From NCBI GenBank assembly GCA_945882475.1, contig CAMCWJ010000158.1:1-7018 (forward strand): a stretch of DNA of 7,018 bases, written 5' to 3'. Positions 1-5,697 of this stretch are shown one piece after another. Under the pieces are notes generated by a model. It was not told the DNA's origin and ran no database searches. It was given only the letters and a program-made list of their open reading frames with translations. Positions within the stretch are counted from its first letter, which is position 1, and the number at the start of each line of letters is the position of its first letter. This DNA comes from Bifidobacterium breve (GTDB taxonomy: Bacteria; Actinomycetota; Actinomycetes; Mycobacteriales; Mycobacteriaceae). Made by a program: the position numbers and the translations under genes.

Positions 1-1
1 G

Positions 2-484
2 CTCGACAGCCAACTCGCTGCGGCGGTGATGGGCATCCAGGCCATCAAGGGTGTCGAGATCGGTGACGGGTTCGAGACCGCCCGACGGCGCGGCAGTGGG
101 GCTCACGACGAGATGTACCCCGGCCCCGACGGGGTCATCCGCTCGACCAATCGGGCCGGCGGCCTCGAAGGCGGCATGACCAACGGCCAGCCGCTGCGGG
201 TCCGCGCCGCGATGAAGCCGATCTCGACGGTGCCGCGCGCGCTGGCCACCGTTGACCTAGCCACCGGCGAGCAGGCCTCAGCCATTCATCAGCGCTCGGA
301 TGTCTGCGCAGTCCCGGCCGCCGGTGTAGTGGTCGAGACCATGGTGGCACTGGTGCTGGCGCGGGCCGCGCTGCGCAAGTTCGGCGGCGACTCGCTGGCC
401 GAGACCCGCCGTAACGTCGAGGGCTACCTGTCGTCGATCGCGCAACGGGAGGCCTTCGGCGCCTCGGTACGGCTGTCGGGGTAG
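2..484 (+). CDS. aroC: Chorismate synthase, C-terminal part (5' end outside the window)
   Basis: Chorismate synthase converts 5-enolpyruvylshikimate-3-phosphate to chorismate using reduced FMN, the last step of the shikimate pathway in the cytoplasm. About 160 residues are present and the frame is open from base 2, so the start lies upstream; actinobacterial AroC is about 400 residues. Family landmarks seen are AIKGVEIGDGF near the left edge, the glycine-rich NRAGGLEGGMTNGQP block followed by RVRAAMKPISTVP, and the third family signature RSDVCAVPAAGVV with its conserved Arg-Ser-Asp. The gene ends with TAG three bases before the aroK start, so the two are almost certainly cotranscribed. In M. 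tuberculosis nomenclature this gene is sometimes called aroF. Nothing in the visible part looks damaged. Confidence 0.97.
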   Translation, partial: LDSQLAAAVMGIQAIKGVEIGDGFETARRRGSGAHDEMYPGPDGVIRSTNRAGGLEGGMTNGQPLRVRAAMKPISTVPRALATVDLATGEQASAIHQRSDVCAVPAAGVVVETMVALVLARAALRKFGGDSLAETRRNVEGYLSSIAQREAFGASVRLSG

Positions 485-487
485 CGC

Positions 488-1123
488 ATGGCGCCGAAAG
501 CCGTGCTGATCGGGCTGCCCGGCTCGGGAAAATCGACGATCGGGCGCCGACTCGCGAAGGCGATGGACTGTGAACTGATAGACACCGACGCCGCCATCGA
601 AGCGCGGACCGGCCGCAGCATCGCCGAGATCTTCGCCGGCGATGGTGAGGCAGAATTCCGCCGCATCGAGGAGCAGGTGATCGCCGAGGCGGTAGCGACC
701 CACGACGGCATCCTCTCGCTCGGCGGCGGGGCGGTAACCACCCCCGGCGTGCGCGACGCGCTGGCCGGCCAGACCGTCGTCTACCTGGAGATCGGTGCGG
801 CCGAGGGTCTTCGCCGCACCAGCGGCGGAGCGGTCCGTCCGCTGCTGGCCGGACCCGACCGGGAGGAGAAGTACCACGAACTGGTGACCGACCGGACCCC
901 GCTGTATCGGCGCGTCGCCACCATCAAGGTCAACACCAACAGGCGCAACCCCGGTGCCGTCGTCCGCTACATCGTTGGGCGCCTTGAGAACCCGGAGCCG
1001 CCTCGGCGGCGCAGGCCCGCGCTGCGACGCTCCTCGTCGGGCATCCCTGCTTCGGTACCTTCGGCCACCCCCACCGGCACCGTCACCCCCGCCACACTGG
1101 CGCAACGGCAGGCCCGCGGATGA
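488..1123 (+). CDS. aroK: Shikimate kinase with an extended C-terminal tail
   Basis: Shikimate kinase transfers phosphate from ATP to the 3-hydroxyl of shikimate. The 211-residue product has the Walker A loop GLPGSGKST at residues 9-17. The shikimate-binding residues known from the M. tuberculosis enzyme fall at the same numbers: D34, R58, G79-G80-G81, R117 in the lid and R136. D32 is also present. The start ATG lies 3 bp after aroC and gives the usual N-terminus, MAPKAVLIGLPGSGKS. The kinase fold should end near residue 168. The M. tuberculosis enzyme is about 176 residues, so about 35-40 residues are extra here. They comprise an Arg-rich patch (residues 172-181) and then a Pro/Ser/Thr-rich stretch. 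The third codon positions of the tail remain G/C-rich and the stop still overlaps the aroB start as ATGA, so the tail looks genuinely translated. Confidence 0.97.
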   Translation: MAPKAVLIGLPGSGKSTIGRRLAKAMDCELIDTDAAIEARTGRSIAEIFAGDGEAEFRRIEEQVIAEAVATHDGILSLGGGAVTTPGVRDALAGQTVVYLEIGAAEGLRRTSGGAVRPLLAGPDREEKYHELVTDRTPLYRRVATIKVNTNRRNPGAVVRYIVGRLENPEPPRRRRPALRRSSSGIPASVPSATPTGTVTPATLAQRQARG

Positions 1124-2229
1124 GCGGCGCCACCACAGGATCTGCCCCGGTGACCATCGAGGTCGCCGTCGACCCGCCCTATCCGGTCATCATCGGCACC
1201 GGACTGCTCGGTGAACTCGGCGAGGTGCTGGGCTCGCGACACCGGGTCGCGATTCTGCACCAGCCGGTACTGACCCAAACCGCCGAGGCAATCCGTAATC
1301 ACCTGGCGGACAAAGGGATTGATGCCCATCGGATCGAACTTCCCGACGCTGAGGCGGGGAAAGATCTGGCGGTGGTCGGGTTCCTCTGGGAGGTGTTGGG
1401 CCGTATCGGAATCGGCCGCCAGGACGCCATCGTCAGTCTCGGCGGCGGGGCCGCGACCGACGTCGCGGGATTCGTGGCGGCGACCTGGTTGCGCGGTGTT
1501 GACATCGTGCACGTCCCGACCACCCTGCTGGGGATGGTCGATGCTGCAATCGGTGGCAAGACAGGCATCAACACCGACGCCGGCAAGAACCTGGTCGGGG
1601 CGTTCCATCAGCCTGCTGCGGTTCTGGTGGATCTGGCGATGTTGGAGACCCTGCCGCGCAACGAACTGGTGGCGGGTATGGCCGAGGTGGTCAAGGCCGG
1701 CTTCATCGCCGATCCGGTGATCCTGGACCTGATTGAGGCCGACCCGGAGGCGGCCGTCGACCCGGCCGGCGCGGTGCTTCCGGAGTTGATCCGCCGCGCG
1801 ATCGCGGTCAAGGCGACGGTGGTGGCCGCCGACGAGAAGGAGTCCTCGCTGCGGGAGATCCTCAACTACGGCCACACCTTGGCACATGCCATCGAGCGGC
1901 GGGAGCGCTACCGGTGGCGCCACGGCGCCGCAGTGTCGGTGGGCCTGGTGTTCGCCGCCGAACTGGCCCGCCTGGCCGGCCGCCTCGATGACGCGACCGT
2001 GGCGCGGCATCGCGACGTGCTGACCGCGCTGGGGCTTCCGGTGAGCTACGACGCCGATGCGCTGCCGCACCTGATGCAGTACATGGCGGGGGACAAGAAG
2101 AGCCGAGCGGGCATTCTGCGCTTCGTGATTCTCGACGGAGTGGCCAAACCCGGCCGACTGGAGGGGCCGGACCCGGCACTGCTGGCCGCCGCGTACGCCG
2201 AACTTGCCGACAGGGAGACGACTCAGTGA
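1120..2229 (+). CDS. aroB: 3-dehydroquinate synthase
   Basis: This enzyme cyclises DAHP to 3-dehydroquinate, the second shikimate-pathway step, using NAD and a divalent metal (usually zinc). The 369-residue length is normal for the family. The NAD-binding segment SLGGGAATDVAGFVAATW is at about residues 106-123, followed by HVPTTLLGMVDAAIGGKTGIN at about 131-151. The three expected metal ligands are visible: E189 in GMAEVVKAGF, H252 in NYGHTLAHAIE and H268 in RHGAAVSVGL. The conserved DKKSRAGILRFVIL block is at about 325-338. The start ATG overlaps the aroK stop (ATGA) and the stop overlaps the aroQ start (GTGA), so translation is probably coupled on both sides. The first 10 residues are less conserved, but no downstream start fits the coupling better. 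Confidence 0.97.
   Translation: MSGATTGSAPVTIEVAVDPPYPVIIGTGLLGELGEVLGSRHRVAILHQPVLTQTAEAIRNHLADKGIDAHRIELPDAEAGKDLAVVGFLWEVLGRIGIGRQDAIVSLGGGAATDVAGFVAATWLRGVDIVHVPTTLLGMVDAAIGGKTGINTDAGKNLVGAFHQPAAVLVDLAMLETLPRNELVAGMAEVVKAGFIADPVILDLIEADPEAAVDPAGAVLPELIRRAIAVKATVVAADEKESSLREILNYGHTLAHAIERRERYRWRHGAAVSVGLVFAAELARLAGRLDDATVARHRDVLTALGLPVSYDADALPHLMQYMAGDKKSRAGILRFVILDGVAKPGRLEGPDPALLAAAYAELADRETTQ
2212..2217 (+). promoter_or_regulatory. Ribosome binding site for aroQ
   Basis: AGGGAG inside the last codons of aroB, eight bases before the GTG at 2226. It supports GTG rather than a downstream codon as the aroQ start. Confidence 0.6.
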
Positions 2230-2660
2230 CAACGGTGCAGGTGCTCAACGGCCCCAACCTGGGCCGCCTCGGCCGGCGCGAGCCAGAGGTCTACGGCACC
2301 ACCGACTACGCGGACCTGGTCGCCATGATTGAGGCGCAGGCCGTCGAGTTGGGGCTGGTTGCCGTGGTCCGCCAGAGCGACAGCGAGGCGGAGTTGCTCG
2401 ATTGGGTACACGCGGCCGCCGATTCCGGTGATCCGGTGATTCTCAACGCCGGCGCGCTGACGCACACGTCTATCGCGCTGCGCGACGCCTGCTCGGAGTT
2501 GCGGGCCCCGTTGATCGAGGTGCACATCTCCAATGTGCATGCGCGCGAAGACTTCCGGCACCACTCGTACCTGAGCGCGATCGCGACGGGCGTGATCGTC
2601 GGACTCGGTGTGCAGGGATACCTGCTGGCGCTGCGGTACTTGGCCACCAGCGGCGTCTAG
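2226..2660 (+). CDS. aroQ: Type II 3-dehydroquinate dehydratase
   Basis: This is the small dodecameric (type II) dehydroquinase, which removes water from 3-dehydroquinate to give 3-dehydroshikimate. It is called aroD in M. tuberculosis annotation. At 144 residues it has the family length. Catalytic and substrate residues known for type II enzymes are present: N11 in NGPNLGRLGRREP, R18, the catalytic Y23, N74, the general acid H80 in ALTHTS, and E98/H100 in EVHISN, followed by VHAREDFR with R107. GTG at 2226 was chosen because it overlaps the aroB TGA, has an upstream AGGGAG and gives the expected N-terminus. It is the last gene of the aro cluster here. The stop TAG lies in the first of three GCGTCTAGT copies, 32 bp from the end of the convergent membrane-protein gene. 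Confidence 0.97.
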   Translation: MTTVQVLNGPNLGRLGRREPEVYGTTDYADLVAMIEAQAVELGLVAVVRQSDSEAELLDWVHAAADSGDPVILNAGALTHTSIALRDACSELRAPLIEVHISNVHAREDFRHHSYLSAIATGVIVGLGVQGYLLALRYLATSGV

Positions 2661-2697
2661 TCCGGCCACGCCACGGCGTCTAGTGCTTGCGTCTAGT
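2651..2697. repeat. Short direct repeats at the convergent gene ends
   Basis: CGGCGTCTAGT occurs exactly at 2651-2661 and 2674-2684, and GCGTCTAGT again at 2689-2697. The first copy holds the aroQ stop and the third holds the stop of the minus-strand gene. Read on the minus strand, GACGCCAAGTACTA is followed directly by a 13-base near-copy, GACGCAAGCACTA, and then GACGCC, as if the terminal codons (Asp-Ala-Lys-Tyr-stop) had been duplicated with one base lost. No stem-loop with a T-tract is visible in this gap. Confidence 0.75.
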
Positions 2698-3397
2698 ACT
2701 TGGCGTCGGGGTCGGTGGTCTGGATGCGGTCGATCTCGGTTTCGATCTGGTAGGTCTCGTCCTCGATCTGGTCGACGATCTGCTCGGTCTGAAGTTCGTA
2801 CTCCTCGCGCTCGGCGAGCGCGACCGGGGAGTGGTACTCCTCGGGATAGTCCACAACGGCGCCGACAGCCGCAGCCGACGCGACCGGGATGACCGGTCCG
2901 GTCGGCGGGTCGTCGTGCACCGCGTCGAAGACGTCGGACTCGACACCGTCGGTGACCCGGCGCCGCGGCTCATCCGGCCGGCTGCGATCCACCAGCCAGC
3001 GCCCCAGCGCCACCGCGAGCATCGCCGGCAGGAACACCAGCAGCGCGGTGAAGGCGGCGAACGTCGTCACCTCACTCACCAGGCCCTCGGCGTAGAGGTT
3101 GCGCGTCATCCGGGAGAGGATCCAGACCACCACGCCGCTGAGCACGCCGGCGAGCAATCCGGCCAGCAGCCACCGCATGGCGAGATCGCGTCGGCGGTCG
3201 GGGTCGGGGTTGGCCCTGGCGTCGGCGCTCCCGTCGAACCATCCCCAGATCAGGGCGGCCACGCCGAAGAGCACCACCAGGCCCAGGCTGATCAATCCCG
3301 ACTGGGTGGGGTTGGAGTTGATCAGGGTCCCTTGAAGCAACCGGAGCAGGACCATCCCGGCTGCGAACACAAGCCCGCGCGGCAACCACGTCGTCAT
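2693..3397 (-). CDS. Four-helix membrane protein, Rv2536-like (possibly B-4DMT family)
   Basis: This is an integral membrane protein of 234 residues whose function is not established. Four hydrophobic segments are visible at about residues 8-25, 33-54, 74-95 and 112-135, separated by short charged loops (DARANPDPDRRRD after the second). A hydrophilic, mostly acidic tail of about 100 residues follows. Its last 40 residues (EEYELQTEQIVDQIEDETYQ and onward) place I/V residues at heptad-like spacing and could form a short coiled coil. Its place opposite the aro and pepQ genes matches M. tuberculosis Rv2536. I recall relatives being labelled B-4DMT transporters, but no transport signature can be shown here. 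ATG at 3397 is preferred because TACGCT sits eight bases upstream, suggesting a leaderless message. A GTG two codons earlier (3403) would give 236 residues. Confidence 0.88.
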   Translation of the reverse strand: MTTWLPRGLVFAAGMVLLRLLQGTLINSNPTQSGLISLGLVVLFGVAALIWGWFDGSADARANPDPDRRRDLAMRWLLAGLLAGVLSGVVVWILSRMTRNLYAEGLVSEVTTFAAFTALLVFLPAMLAVALGRWLVDRSRPDEPRRRVTDGVESDVFDAVHDDPPTGPVIPVASAAAVGAVVDYPEEYHSPVALAEREEYELQTEQIVDQIEDETYQIETEIDRIQTTDPDAKY

Positions 3398-3405
3398 GGG
3401 CACTG

Positions 3406-3411
3406 AGCGTA
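3406..3411 (-). promoter_or_regulatory. -10 box for the membrane-protein gene
   Basis: Minus-strand TACGCT matches the mycobacterial TANNNT -10 motif. Eight bases separate it from ATG 3397, so transcription probably starts at or next to that ATG, giving a leaderless mRNA. A -35 match is weak: GTCACG, half of the palindrome at 3421-3435, lies at 18-bp spacing. Confidence 0.5.
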
Positions 3412-3416
3412 GCGAG

Positions 3417-3422
3417 TACCGT
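3417..3422 (+). promoter_or_regulatory. Possible -10 box for pepQ-efp-nusB
   Basis: TACCGT fits TANNNT and ends eight bases before the GTG at 3431. No Shine-Dalgarno sequence is visible before that GTG, so a leaderless transcript is plausible. I see no convincing -35 element. Confidence 0.4.
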
Positions 3423-3435
3423 CACGAATCGTGAC
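3421..3435. promoter_or_regulatory. 15-bp palindrome, candidate operator between divergent genes
   Basis: GTCACG-AAT-CGTGAC is a perfect 6-bp inverted repeat with a 3-bp centre. It overlaps the proposed -10 box and the GTG start of pepQ, and lies at the -35 position for the minus-strand gene. A repressor bound here could affect both promoters. No cognate regulator is recognised in the window. Confidence 0.4.
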
Positions 3436-4522
3436 ACATTCCCAACGTCGGCACCGGCTGGCCGCTTGGCTGGCCTCATCCGATCTCGATGCGCTGCTGG
3501 TCAGCGATCTGGTCAATGTTCGCTATCTGTCCGGATTCACCGGGTCGAATGCCGCGCTGCTGGTGTTCGCCGGCGATTCTCCCGCCGTGTTGGCCACCGA
3601 CTCCCGGTACCGGACCCAGGCCGCGCGGCAGGCACCCGACCTCGACGTGACCATCGAACGGGCCTGCGGACGCCACCTGGTGAACCACGCGCTGGTCGGG
3701 GGCGCGTGCCGAATCGGGTTCGAGAGCCACGTCGTGACCGTCGACGGCTTCGATGCCCTGTCCGGTGAGCTGTCGGCGCACCGGAGCGCCGAGCTGGTGC
3801 GTGCCTCCGGCCCGGTGGAGGCGCTGCGCGAGATCAAGGACGCCGGAGAGGTCGCGCTGCTGCGTCTGGCGTGCGAGGCCGCCGACGCTGCCCTGGCCGA
3901 CCTGGTGGAGCGTGGCGCACTGCGACCCGGGCGCACTGAGATCGCCGTGGCGCGCGAATTGGAGGCGCTGATGCTCGACCATGGCGCCGACGGGCCGTCA
4001 TTCGAGACCATCGTGGCGGCGGGGGTGAATTCGGCGGTGCCGCACCACCGGCCGACCGACGCGGTGCTGGCCCGGGGCGATTTCGTCAAGATCGACTTCG
4101 GAGCACTCGTCGGCGGTTACCACTCCGACATGACGCGCACGTTCGTTCTCGGCGCCGCGTCAGCCTGGCAGCGCGAGGTCTACGACGTGGTCTCGGTCGC
4201 TCAGCAGGCCGGCCGGGAGGCGCTGGAGACCGGCACGGCGCTGTGCGACGTCGACGCGGCGGCGCGCCGGGTGATCACCGACGCCGGCTTCGGTGAGCAC
4301 TTCGGCCACGGCCTTGGCCACGGGGTGGGCCTGCAGATCCATGAAGCCCCCGGAATCAGCTCGGCGGCCGCCGGTACACTGCGTGCTGGCTCCGTGGTGA
4401 CCGTGGAACCCGGTGTCTATCTGCCCGATCGCGGCGGTGTCCGCATCGAGGACACCTTGGTCGTCGGCGAGCGGGGCCCCGAGCTTTTGACCCGGTTTCC
4501 CAAGGACCTGGCCATCCTCTAG
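3431..4522 (+). CDS. pepQ: Xaa-Pro aminopeptidase/dipeptidase, M24 family
   Basis: This is a cytoplasmic proline-specific metallopeptidase (pita-bread fold) that should cleave peptide bonds before or at proline and help recycle proline peptides. The 363 residues comprise an N-terminal creatinase-like domain (about 1-130, with DALLVSDLVNVRYLSGFTGS) and a C-terminal M24 catalytic domain. All five dinuclear-metal ligands can be placed: D222 in VKIDFGA, D233 in HSDMTRTF, H297 in GHGLGHGVG, E326 in TVEPGVY and E340 in VRIEDT. Supporting histidines include H205 in PHHRPTD and H304 in LQIHE. Its counterpart is M. tuberculosis Rv2535c, named pepQ or pepE. GTG 3431 gives the expected MTHSQRR start. 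Whether it is a dipeptidase or an aminopeptidase cannot be read from the sequence. It heads the pepQ-efp-nusB unit. Confidence 0.95.
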   Translation: MTHSQRRHRLAAWLASSDLDALLVSDLVNVRYLSGFTGSNAALLVFAGDSPAVLATDSRYRTQAARQAPDLDVTIERACGRHLVNHALVGGACRIGFESHVVTVDGFDALSGELSAHRSAELVRASGPVEALREIKDAGEVALLRLACEAADAALADLVERGALRPGRTEIAVARELEALMLDHGADGPSFETIVAAGVNSAVPHHRPTDAVLARGDFVKIDFGALVGGYHSDMTRTFVLGAASAWQREVYDVVSVAQQAGREALETGTALCDVDAAARRVITDAGFGEHFGHGLGHGVGLQIHEAPGISSAAAGTLRAGSVVTVEPGVYLPDRGGVRIEDTLVVGERGPELLTRFPKDLAIL

Positions 4523-4539
4523 GCGGCCCCCGCAAAACG

Positions 4540-4545
4540 AAGGAG
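4540..4545 (+). promoter_or_regulatory. Ribosome binding site for efp
   Basis: AAGGAG lies 11 bases before the GTG at 4557, in the 34-bp pepQ-efp gap. It fixes GTG as the efp start. No promoter or terminator is evident in this gap, which supports cotranscription with pepQ. Confidence 0.7.
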
Positions 4546-4556
4546 AACGACCCACC

Positions 4557-5120
4557 GTGGCTTCCACTGCCGACTTCAAGAACGGCCTCGTGCTCAACAT
4601 CGATGGCCAGCTCTGGACCATCATCGAGTTCCAGCACGTCAAACCGGGCAAGGGGCCGGCCTTCGTGCGGACCAAACTCAAGAACGTGCTCTCCGGCAAG
4701 GTCGTCGACAAGACCTACAACGCCGGGGTCAAGGTGGAGACCGCGACCGTGGACCGGCGCGACACCACCTATCTCTACCGCGATGGCAACGACTTCGTCT
4801 TCATGGACAGCCAGGACTACGAACAGCATTCGCTGCCGGAGTCACTCGTCGGTGACGCCGCCAACTTCCTGCTGGAGAGCATGCCGGTGCAGATCGCGTT
4901 CAACGAGGGCGCACCGCTTTACATTGAATTGCCCACGACCGTCGAACTTCTGGTCGCCAGCACCGAACCCGGCCTGCAGGGCGACCGGTCCAGTGCCGGC
5001 ACCAAGCCGGCGACGCTGGAAACCGGCGCTGAGATCCAGGTGCCGCTGTTCATCAACACTGGCGACAAGCTGAAGGTCGACTCGCGTGACGGCAGCTACT
5101 TGGGGCGCGTTAATGCCTAG
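4557..5120 (+). CDS. efp: Translation elongation factor P
   Basis: EF-P binds between the ribosomal P and E sites and promotes peptide-bond formation at consecutive prolines. The 187-residue length equals that of the M. tuberculosis protein. The N-terminal KOW-like domain starts MASTADFKNGLVLNIDGQLW. The loop that reaches the peptidyl-transferase centre reads HVKPGKGPAF with lysine K32. Then come two OB-type domains, including DRRDTTYLYRDGNDFVFMD, the family signature region around GLQGDRSSAGTKPATLETG, and the C-terminal VPLFINTGDKLKVDSRDG. The palindromic PGKGP loop is typical of the actinobacterial subfamily, in which the tip lysine is reported to work unmodified. No EpmA/EpmB or EarP-type modification gene is seen nearby. 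The last codons (RVNA-stop) form the first unit of the tandem repeat that follows. Confidence 0.98.
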   Translation: MASTADFKNGLVLNIDGQLWTIIEFQHVKPGKGPAFVRTKLKNVLSGKVVDKTYNAGVKVETATVDRRDTTYLYRDGNDFVFMDSQDYEQHSLPESLVGDAANFLLESMPVQIAFNEGAPLYIELPTTVELLVASTEPGLQGDRSSAGTKPATLETGAEIQVPLFINTGDKLKVDSRDGSYLGRVNA

Positions 5121-5201
5121 CGGCATAGGGGACGCGTTAATGCCTAGCGGCATTGCGGCCGCATTTATTTCCAGCGGCACTGCGGCCGCGTGAACACCTA
5201 G
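5106..5201. repeat. 27-bp tandem repeat, about 3.5 copies, across the efp stop
   Basis: Units begin at 5106, 5133, 5160 and 5187 (the last partial). The first 21 bases of units one and two are identical, starting CGCGTTAATGCCTAG. Unit three matches at about 15 of 21 positions, and unit four shares CGCGT-AA-CCTAG. The period is nine codons and stays in the efp frame, so each unit repeats the efp ending: RVNA-stop, RVNA-stop, RIYFQ (stop lost) and RVNT-stop. Copies one and two each hold a small stem-loop, ATGCC-TAGC-GGCAT (5113-5126 and 5140-5153). Units two and three both end in TGCGGC running into CGC, giving two GCGGCCGC palindromes 27 bp apart (5155 and 5182). The array fills most of the 83-bp efp-nusB gap. 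Confidence 0.9.
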
Positions 5202-5203
5202 TC

Positions 5204-5683
5204 ATGCCGGAGCGCAAGCCCGATAAGGGCCGCCATCAGGCCCGTAAGCGCGCGGTCGATCTGCTCTTCGAGGCCGAGGCCCGGGGATTGTCCGCGGCCG
5301 ACGTGGTCGAGTCACGCACGTCACTGGCTGGGTCGAACCACGACGTCTCGGCGCTGAACCCCTACACCGCGACCGTCGCCCGTGGTGTCACCGAACACGC
5401 CGCGCATATCGACGAACTGATCACTTCCCATCTGCAGGGCTGGACTCTGGAGCGGCTGCCCGCCGTCGACCGCGCGGTGCTGCGGGTCGCGGTGTGGGAG
5501 TTGCTGCACGCCGACGACGTGCCCCCGCCGGTCGCCGTCGATGAGGCCGTCGAGTTGGCCAAGGAGTTGTCCACCGACGAGTCGCCGGGTTTTGTCAACG
5601 GTGTGCTCGGCCAGGTGATGCTGGTGACTCCGCAGATTCGGGCCGCGGCGGCCGCGGTGCGCGGGGCGAACCCCGAGGCGTGA
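5204..5683 (+). CDS. nusB: Transcription antitermination factor NusB
   Basis: NusB, with NusE (ribosomal protein S10), binds boxA RNA and supports antitermination in rRNA operons. The 159-residue all-helical protein starts with the basic RNA-contacting segment GRHQARKRAVDLLFEAE (residues 9-25). It carries WTLERLPAVDRAVLRVAVWELLH at about 80-102 and ends with the family motif SPGFVNGVLGQV at 127-138. ATG 5204 gives the N-terminus expected from M. tuberculosis NusB. A TTG at 5153 in the same frame would add 17 residues encoded by the repeat array and is rejected. No Shine-Dalgarno sequence is visible before the ATG, which follows the TAG of the last repeat unit by two bases. It carries an unusual PPP at 107-109. 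It is the last plus-strand gene before the convergent hydrolase. Confidence 0.96.
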   Translation: MPERKPDKGRHQARKRAVDLLFEAEARGLSAADVVESRTSLAGSNHDVSALNPYTATVARGVTEHAAHIDELITSHLQGWTLERLPAVDRAVLRVAVWELLHADDVPPPVAVDEAVELAKELSTDESPGFVNGVLGQVMLVTPQIRAAAAAVRGANPEA

Positions 5684-5697
5684 GGACCTAGAGGTCC
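5684..5697. terminator. Small hairpin at the nusB/hydrolase convergent ends
   Basis: GGACC-TAGA-GGTCC (or GGACCT/AGGTCC with a 2-base centre) starts at the base after the nusB TGA and contains the hydrolase stop. Its position between convergent genes suggests a bidirectional terminator. The stem is short and there is no T-tract on either strand, so this is tentative. Confidence 0.3.

Noticed and set aside
278..1105. 275-residue frame antisense to aroC and aroK
   Set aside because: Compositional shadow of two well-supported genes; no domain visible.
967..2232. 421-residue open frame antisense to aroB
   Set aside because: A long antisense frame is common in GC-rich DNA. It is His/Gln/Arg-rich, resembles no family, and the plus strand carries clear AroB motifs.
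2687..3406. 239-residue plus-strand frame opposite the membrane-protein gene
   Set aside because: Rich in His, Arg and Gln in the manner of an antisense shadow. The minus strand has four convincing membrane helices and a matching promoter.
4523..4556. Possible terminator or promoter between pepQ and efp
   Set aside because: No stable stem with T-tract and no convincing -10 box; the gap holds only the efp ribosome-binding site.
4842..5180. Minus-strand frame with an N-terminal repeated MPLGINA-type nonapeptide
   Set aside because: The repeat is only the translation of the 27-bp efp tandem array on the other strand; the rest is antisense to efp and has no recognisable domain or ribosome-binding site.
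5155..5189. Two GCGGCCGC palindromes 27 bp apart, considered as recombination or attachment sites
   Set aside because: They are explained by the 27-bp repeat period; no integrase or mobile gene is nearby.
5153..5203. TTG-initiated N-terminal extension of nusB
   Set aside because: The extra 17 residues come from the repeat array; ATG 5204 gives the N-terminus known for mycobacterial NusB.
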